Origin: Bacillota bacterium
GTDB lineage: Bacteria; Bacillota; SHA-98; UBA4971
Direction of reading: 5' to 3'
DNA length: 64,000 bases
Assembly: GCA_012516125.1 (NCBI GenBank)
Contig: JAAYXB010000027.1
Location: forward strand, 38,093-102,092
Shown: piece by piece, positions 61,161 through 64,000 of the stretch
Layout of the letters: the number at the start of each line of letters is the position of its first letter
How positions within the stretch are numbered: the stretch's first letter is position 1
Notes under the pieces: generated by a model
What the model was told of the DNA's origin: nothing
Seen by the model: only the letters and a program-made list of their open reading frames with translations
Database searches by the model: none
Position numbers and translations under genes: made by a program

Positions 61161-62394
61161 GTCCTCTCCCTGCATCAGCATCAGGGCCTCCCTCCTTGAC
61201 CGTGCTCACAACGCACTCAAGGCTCCCGTCAACGAGGACCACCTCTACCCCGTCGCCCCGCGCAACGGTGCGCACGCTGCGCACGACGCGCCTTTCGGGA
61301 AGCGTCCTGACCACCCCGTAACCGCGCGCAAGCGTCCCCAGCGGGTTCAACACATCGAGCCTGGCGGCGAGCGCCCCAAACGCCTCGCGCTTCTCGGATA
61401 GCTTATGCGCCATGGCCGCCGCCATTCTCTGGTACGCGTCGCCAAGCTTCTGCCGGTGCTCTCTCGTTATGTCCTGGGGGAACCTGAAAACGTGGGACCG
61501 GGCCACCCGCTCAAGGCGCTCCCTGTGCCTGCGCACCTCTGCCCTTGCAGCCGCCTCGAGCCGCAAGGAGAGCTGAAGGATGGCCTGCCTCGTCTCCGCC
61601 ATATCGGGGACAGCCATCTCGGCGGCAGCAGACGGGGTCGGCGCCCGGCGGTCGGCCACGAAGTCGGCGATGGTGAAGTCAGTCTCGTGCCCGACGGCCG
61701 ATATCACCGGGACCTTGCAACCGGCGACGGCCCGGGCGACCCTCTCGTCGTTGAACGCCCAGAGGTCCTCTATCGAGCCGCCGCCACGCCCGACGATGAC
61801 CACATCGATCAGGGCCGATGCGCGGTTCACGAGGTCAAGGGCCTTCACGATGCTCTCAGGGGCCTCATCCCCCTGCACCTGCGCGGGCACGACGAGAATC
61901 GTCGTGCCGGGGGCCCTCCGGCTTATCACCGTGATGATGTCCCGCACCGCGGCACCTGTCGGCGAGGTGACGACTCCCACAACCGACGGGAACCTCGGCA
62001 GAGGCCTTTTTCTCGCGGCGTCCAGGAGGCCTTCCGCGGCGAGCCTGTCGCGCAGTTGCAGAAACGCGAGGTACAGCGATCCTGTGCCGGCGGGCATCAT
62101 GTCCTCTACGTAAAGCTGCACGTCGCCAGCCTTCTCGTACACGCCCACGGCGCCGTACGCGAATACGAGCATTCCGTCGGCTGGCATGAACTTGAGGCGC
62201 ATGTTGTTTCCTCGAAACATCACGCACCTCAGCCTGGCGGACGCGTCCTTGAGGCTGAAGTACATGTGCCCCGACGTGTGGTAGGTGAAATTGGAGATCT
62301 CGCCACGCACCCAGATCCCGGAGAGAAACTCGTCGCCCTCGATAACCTGCTTTATGCGCCTGTTGACGTCGGAGACCGAATAGATGGTAAGCAT
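61150..62394 (-). CDS. xseA: Exodeoxyribonuclease VII large subunit
   Basis: 414 residues. N-terminal OB domain: IYSVSDVNRRIKQVIEGDEF, IWVRGEISNFTYHTSGHMYF, FSLKDASARLRCVMFRGNN. Catalytic domain: PSVVGVVTSPTGAAVRDIIT, RGGGSIEDLWAFNDERVARA, and AVGHETDFTIADFVADRRAP. All conserved motifs are present. Confidence 0.97.
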   Translation of the reverse strand: MLTIYSVSDVNRRIKQVIEGDEFLSGIWVRGEISNFTYHTSGHMYFSLKDASARLRCVMFRGNNMRLKFMPADGMLVFAYGAVGVYEKAGDVQLYVEDMMPAGTGSLYLAFLQLRDRLAAEGLLDAARKRPLPRFPSVVGVVTSPTGAAVRDIITVISRRAPGTTILVVPAQVQGDEAPESIVKALDLVNRASALIDVVIVGRGGGSIEDLWAFNDERVARAVAGCKVPVISAVGHETDFTIADFVADRRAPTPSAAAEMAVPDMAETRQAILQLSLRLEAAARAEVRRHRERLERVARSHVFRFPQDITREHRQKLGDAYQRMAAAMAHKLSEKREAFGALAARLDVLNPLGTLARGYGVVRTLPERRVVRSVRTVARGDGVEVVLVDGSLECVVSTVKEGGPDADAGRGRED

Positions 62395-62447
62395 TGCAGC
62401 ACCTTCACCCGGGGCCTTCTTGAGAAGCGCCGAAAACCGAAACCGGC

Positions 62448-62873
62448 CTACTCACGGGTATCATCAGGGTTTGCGGCCATCTCCCTTGCAAGCCTGCCCA
62501 GAATGCCGTTGATGAACTTGGCCGACTCCTCGTCGCCGAACTTCTTCGCAAGGGCGACAGCTTCATTGATGGCCACGCCGACGGGCACGTCGTCGAGATG
62601 CAGAATCTCGTATACCGCAAGGCGCAAAAGGTTGCGGTCAACTGCGCCCATGCGATCCAGCGACCACCCGATCGCCAGCCTGGATATGGTCCTGTCGATG
62701 TCCGCCCGATATTCGATGACCCCGGACACCGTTTTCCGGAGGTACTCAAGGCTCCGGTCATCGATGCGTTTGCCCCTCGTAGCAGCCTGGATGGCGGGCT
62801 CCATCGCGGCTCGGCCGACATCTATCTGAAAGAGCGCAATAAATGCGGCTTCGCGCGCATCTCTTCTTGTCAA
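62448..62873 (-). CDS. nusB: Transcription antitermination factor NusB
   Basis: About 141 residues. LTRRDAREAAFIALFQIDVG and MGAVDRNLLRLAVYEILHLD plus VAINEAVALAKKFGDEESAK and FINGILGRLAREM are NusB motifs. I chose TTG 62873 (GAGGTGAGAGG just upstream, then TRRDARE, the usual family start). An ATG at 62903, ten codons earlier, abuts repeat copy D and lacks a site. NusB acts with NusE in rRNA antitermination. Confidence 0.93.
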   Translation of the reverse strand: MTRRDAREAAFIALFQIDVGRAAMEPAIQAATRGKRIDDRSLEYLRKTVSGVIEYRADIDRTISRLAIGWSLDRMGAVDRNLLRLAVYEILHLDDVPVGVAINEAVALAKKFGDEESAKFINGILGRLAREMAANPDDTRE

Positions 62874-62903
62874 ACCTCTCACCTCGCGCAACCTGCACCG
62901 CAT

Positions 62904-63037
62904 CTAAGTGGGGATGCTGGAGTGCTCCCGATTCTGGGAGGGGCTGCCCATAACTCAAAGACAGAGCGCAACACCGGAAGCCCAAGAGCCGCTGGGAAAC
63001 CTGGAGGAACTAAAGAAACTAACGAGCCCCCACTTAG
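62904..63037. repeat. Repeat family copy D between DUF2273 and nusB genes
   Basis: 134 bases with ends CTAAGTGGGGATGC (62904) and GCCCCCACTTAG (ending 63037). The left half, with TGCTCCCGATTCTGGGAGGG, is the reverse complement of the right half of copy B. AACTAACGAG near the right end matches the left end of copy C in reverse. The DUF2273 stop TAA (63034-63036) lies inside the right end. Confidence 0.75.
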
Positions 63038-63264
63038 CGTTCCTGAGGAGGAAGGAACTCTTCAAGGACCTCCCTGATGCTCCTGCGGCTGTCGATGTGC
63101 CGGCCGATGAGATAACCCACGGCGACGCAGCCGGCAAGATAGAGGCCGGCGATGGGGCTGAAGAGGATCATCACCCATCCGACAATGAACCCGAATATCG
63201 ACCCGAACACCTTCCCCGGGTGTTCGAGGGCTATACGCAGTATCTCCCGTACCTCGGGCCGCAT
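63034..63264 (-). CDS. DUF2273 family small membrane protein
   Basis: 76 residues: MRPEVREILRIALEHPGKVF then two membrane helices (GSIFGFIVGWVMILFSPIAG, LYLAGCVAVGYLIGRHID) and a charged tail. This is the DUF2273 protein that accompanies Asp23 and AmaP in Bacillota. ATG 63264 has GAAGGGGGG upstream. Its last codon and stop overlap repeat copy D. Confidence 0.88.
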   Translation of the reverse strand: MRPEVREILRIALEHPGKVFGSIFGFIVGWVMILFSPIAGLYLAGCVAVGYLIGRHIDSRRSIREVLEEFLPPQER

Positions 63265-63285
63265 GAACCTGCCCCCCTTCTCCAA

Positions 63286-63831
63286 CTACACCACTCTCGG
63301 GGTTTTCTGCTCGTGGCCGATGTTCCTGACGTTCACAGACACCTTCGACACGTCCACTCCCACGGTGTCGCCGATGTAACGCGCCAGCTTCGTCTGGATC
63401 TGCTCGGCAACGGACGGAATGGAGATGTCGGGGCTGACCGTCACGGATACGTATATCTCCAGTTCCTCGCCAGAGGTATCCACCACCGTGTCAACATCCT
63501 GAGTTCCCGGGACCTCCCTCACCGCCCGCCGGACCAGCGCCTCCACCGCAGCCTGCGCGATCCTGACCTCGCCGAGGCTTGTCCCCCGGATGATGGGCCT
63601 CCGCCGCCCGCGCCCGCGGGTGGCGAGCCACATGAGATAAAGGCCCAGAGCCACAGCCACGGCGGCGCCTCCAATGGTCGCCGGGCGCAGGCTTCCGAAG
63701 GGCGCGGTGAGGAAGACGTCGGTAAACAGCCTGGTGGGGTTGGGCCCAAATGCCATTACGAGGAACAGCAAGCCCGTCCCAAGCATCGCAAGGGACGAAA
63801 TGAACACGACGACCCGGTCGTAGATTCTCAT
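63286..63831 (-). CDS. amaP: Alkaline shock response membrane anchor protein AmaP
   Basis: 181 residues. Two N-terminal membrane helices (VVVFISSLAMLGTGLLFLVM and PATIGGAAVAVALGLYLMWL) are followed by an Asp23-like soluble domain (GEVRIAQAAVEALVRRAVRE, EIYVSVTVSPDISIPSVAEQ). It anchors Asp23 to the membrane in Staphylococcus. ATG 63831 is favoured, with AAAGGAG upstream. Confidence 0.88.
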   Translation of the reverse strand: MRIYDRVVVFISSLAMLGTGLLFLVMAFGPNPTRLFTDVFLTAPFGSLRPATIGGAAVAVALGLYLMWLATRGRGRRRPIIRGTSLGEVRIAQAAVEALVRRAVREVPGTQDVDTVVDTSGEELEIYVSVTVSPDISIPSVAEQIQTKLARYIGDTVGVDVSKVSVNVRNIGHEQKTPRVV

Positions 63832-63860
63832 CGTGAAAGTTGCTCCTTTCACCTTCCTGG

Positions 63861-64000
63861 TCAGCGCACCCTCGGGGTTTCCTGCTTCTCCTCGTGCGGG
63901 AAGCTTACTCCCTGCACGTGGACGTTCACCTCCACCACTTCGCGCCCGGTCATGCTCTCGATGGCTCTCTTCACATTCTGCTGCACTTTCCAGGCGACAT
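63861..64000 (-). CDS. Asp23/Gls24 family envelope stress response protein, partial
   Basis: Only the C-terminal 46 codons lie in the window; the 5' part is off the right edge. VAWKVQQNVKRAIESMTGRE and VVEVNVHVQGVSF are the conserved end of the Asp23 fold, followed by a charged tail ending TPRVR. It is the first gene of the Asp23-AmaP-DUF2273 group within the window and is probably cotranscribed with nusB onward. Confidence 0.88.
   Translation of the reverse strand, partial: VAWKVQQNVKRAIESMTGREVVEVNVHVQGVSFPHEEKQETPRVR

Overview
The window is bacterial DNA of high G+C content. It looks like a spore-forming, probably anaerobic member of the Bacillota (Firmicutes). The evidence is spoIVA, spoVK, spoVB and hfq-miaA-mutL-mutS-miaB; the asp23-amaP-DUF2273-nusB-xseA-xseB-ispA-dxs-tlyA-nadK-argR-recN housekeeping block; a T-box leader; LL-diaminopimelate aminotransferase; and a ferredoxin-linked aldehyde oxidoreductase. 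Almost every gene is on the minus strand, in tightly packed, often overlapping operons. No genus can be named from the sequence alone.

Layout, left to right. 1-1790: a truncated TIGR04076-family gene behind a complete minus-strand T-box leader, then a plus-strand Uma2-family gene. 1967-4534: a three-gene pilin operon (PilX-like protein with a beta-helical repeat region, PilV-like and PilW-like prepilins). 4811-6025: a sulfide:quinone-reductase-like flavoprotein. 6047-11242: a complete branched-chain amino acid ABC transporter (livKHMGF). 11243-12110: a non-coding stretch of nested inverted repeats and a regular palindrome array. 12111-22024: tRNA-Leu, patatin, acylphosphatase, tRNA-Pro, HU, spoIVA, folE, a YprB-like nuclease, a DUF4139 protein, an M42 peptidase and speH. 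22140-28151: one operon reading spoVK, GTPase, UbiA-like, small membrane protein, dapF, dapL, Met-gamma-lyase-like. 28411-34534: an inserted block with a toxin-antitoxin pair, a candidate small RNA and a D-threonate-type catabolic cassette (DeoR regulator, DUF1537 kinase, PdxA2, GntP permease). 34836-45943: hfq, miaA, mutL, mutS, miaB, spoVB and an amidase fused to a CofE-like domain. 46030-52243: tungsten aldehyde oxidoreductase with ferredoxin and MoaD, then a five-gene FAD/Fe-S amine or proline dehydrogenase complex. 52476-64000: recN back through argR, nadK, tlyA, dxs, oapA, the OLE RNA, ispA, xseB, xseA, nusB, DUF2273, amaP and asp23.

The most notable items are as follows. First, an OLE (ornate large extremophilic) RNA gene lies in its characteristic place between ispA and the membrane protein gene oapA, with its own near-consensus promoter. 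Second, a dispersed repeat family has CTAAGTG-type terminal inverted repeats; in three copies the repeat end itself supplies the stop codon of the neighbouring gene. Third, five GGTCC/GGACC palindromes are spaced at 32 bp. Fourth, a T-box precedes a gene of unknown function. Fifth, a cell-wall amidase is fused to an F420-ligase-like domain. Sixth, dxs runs about 110 codons past its normal end, into tlyA.
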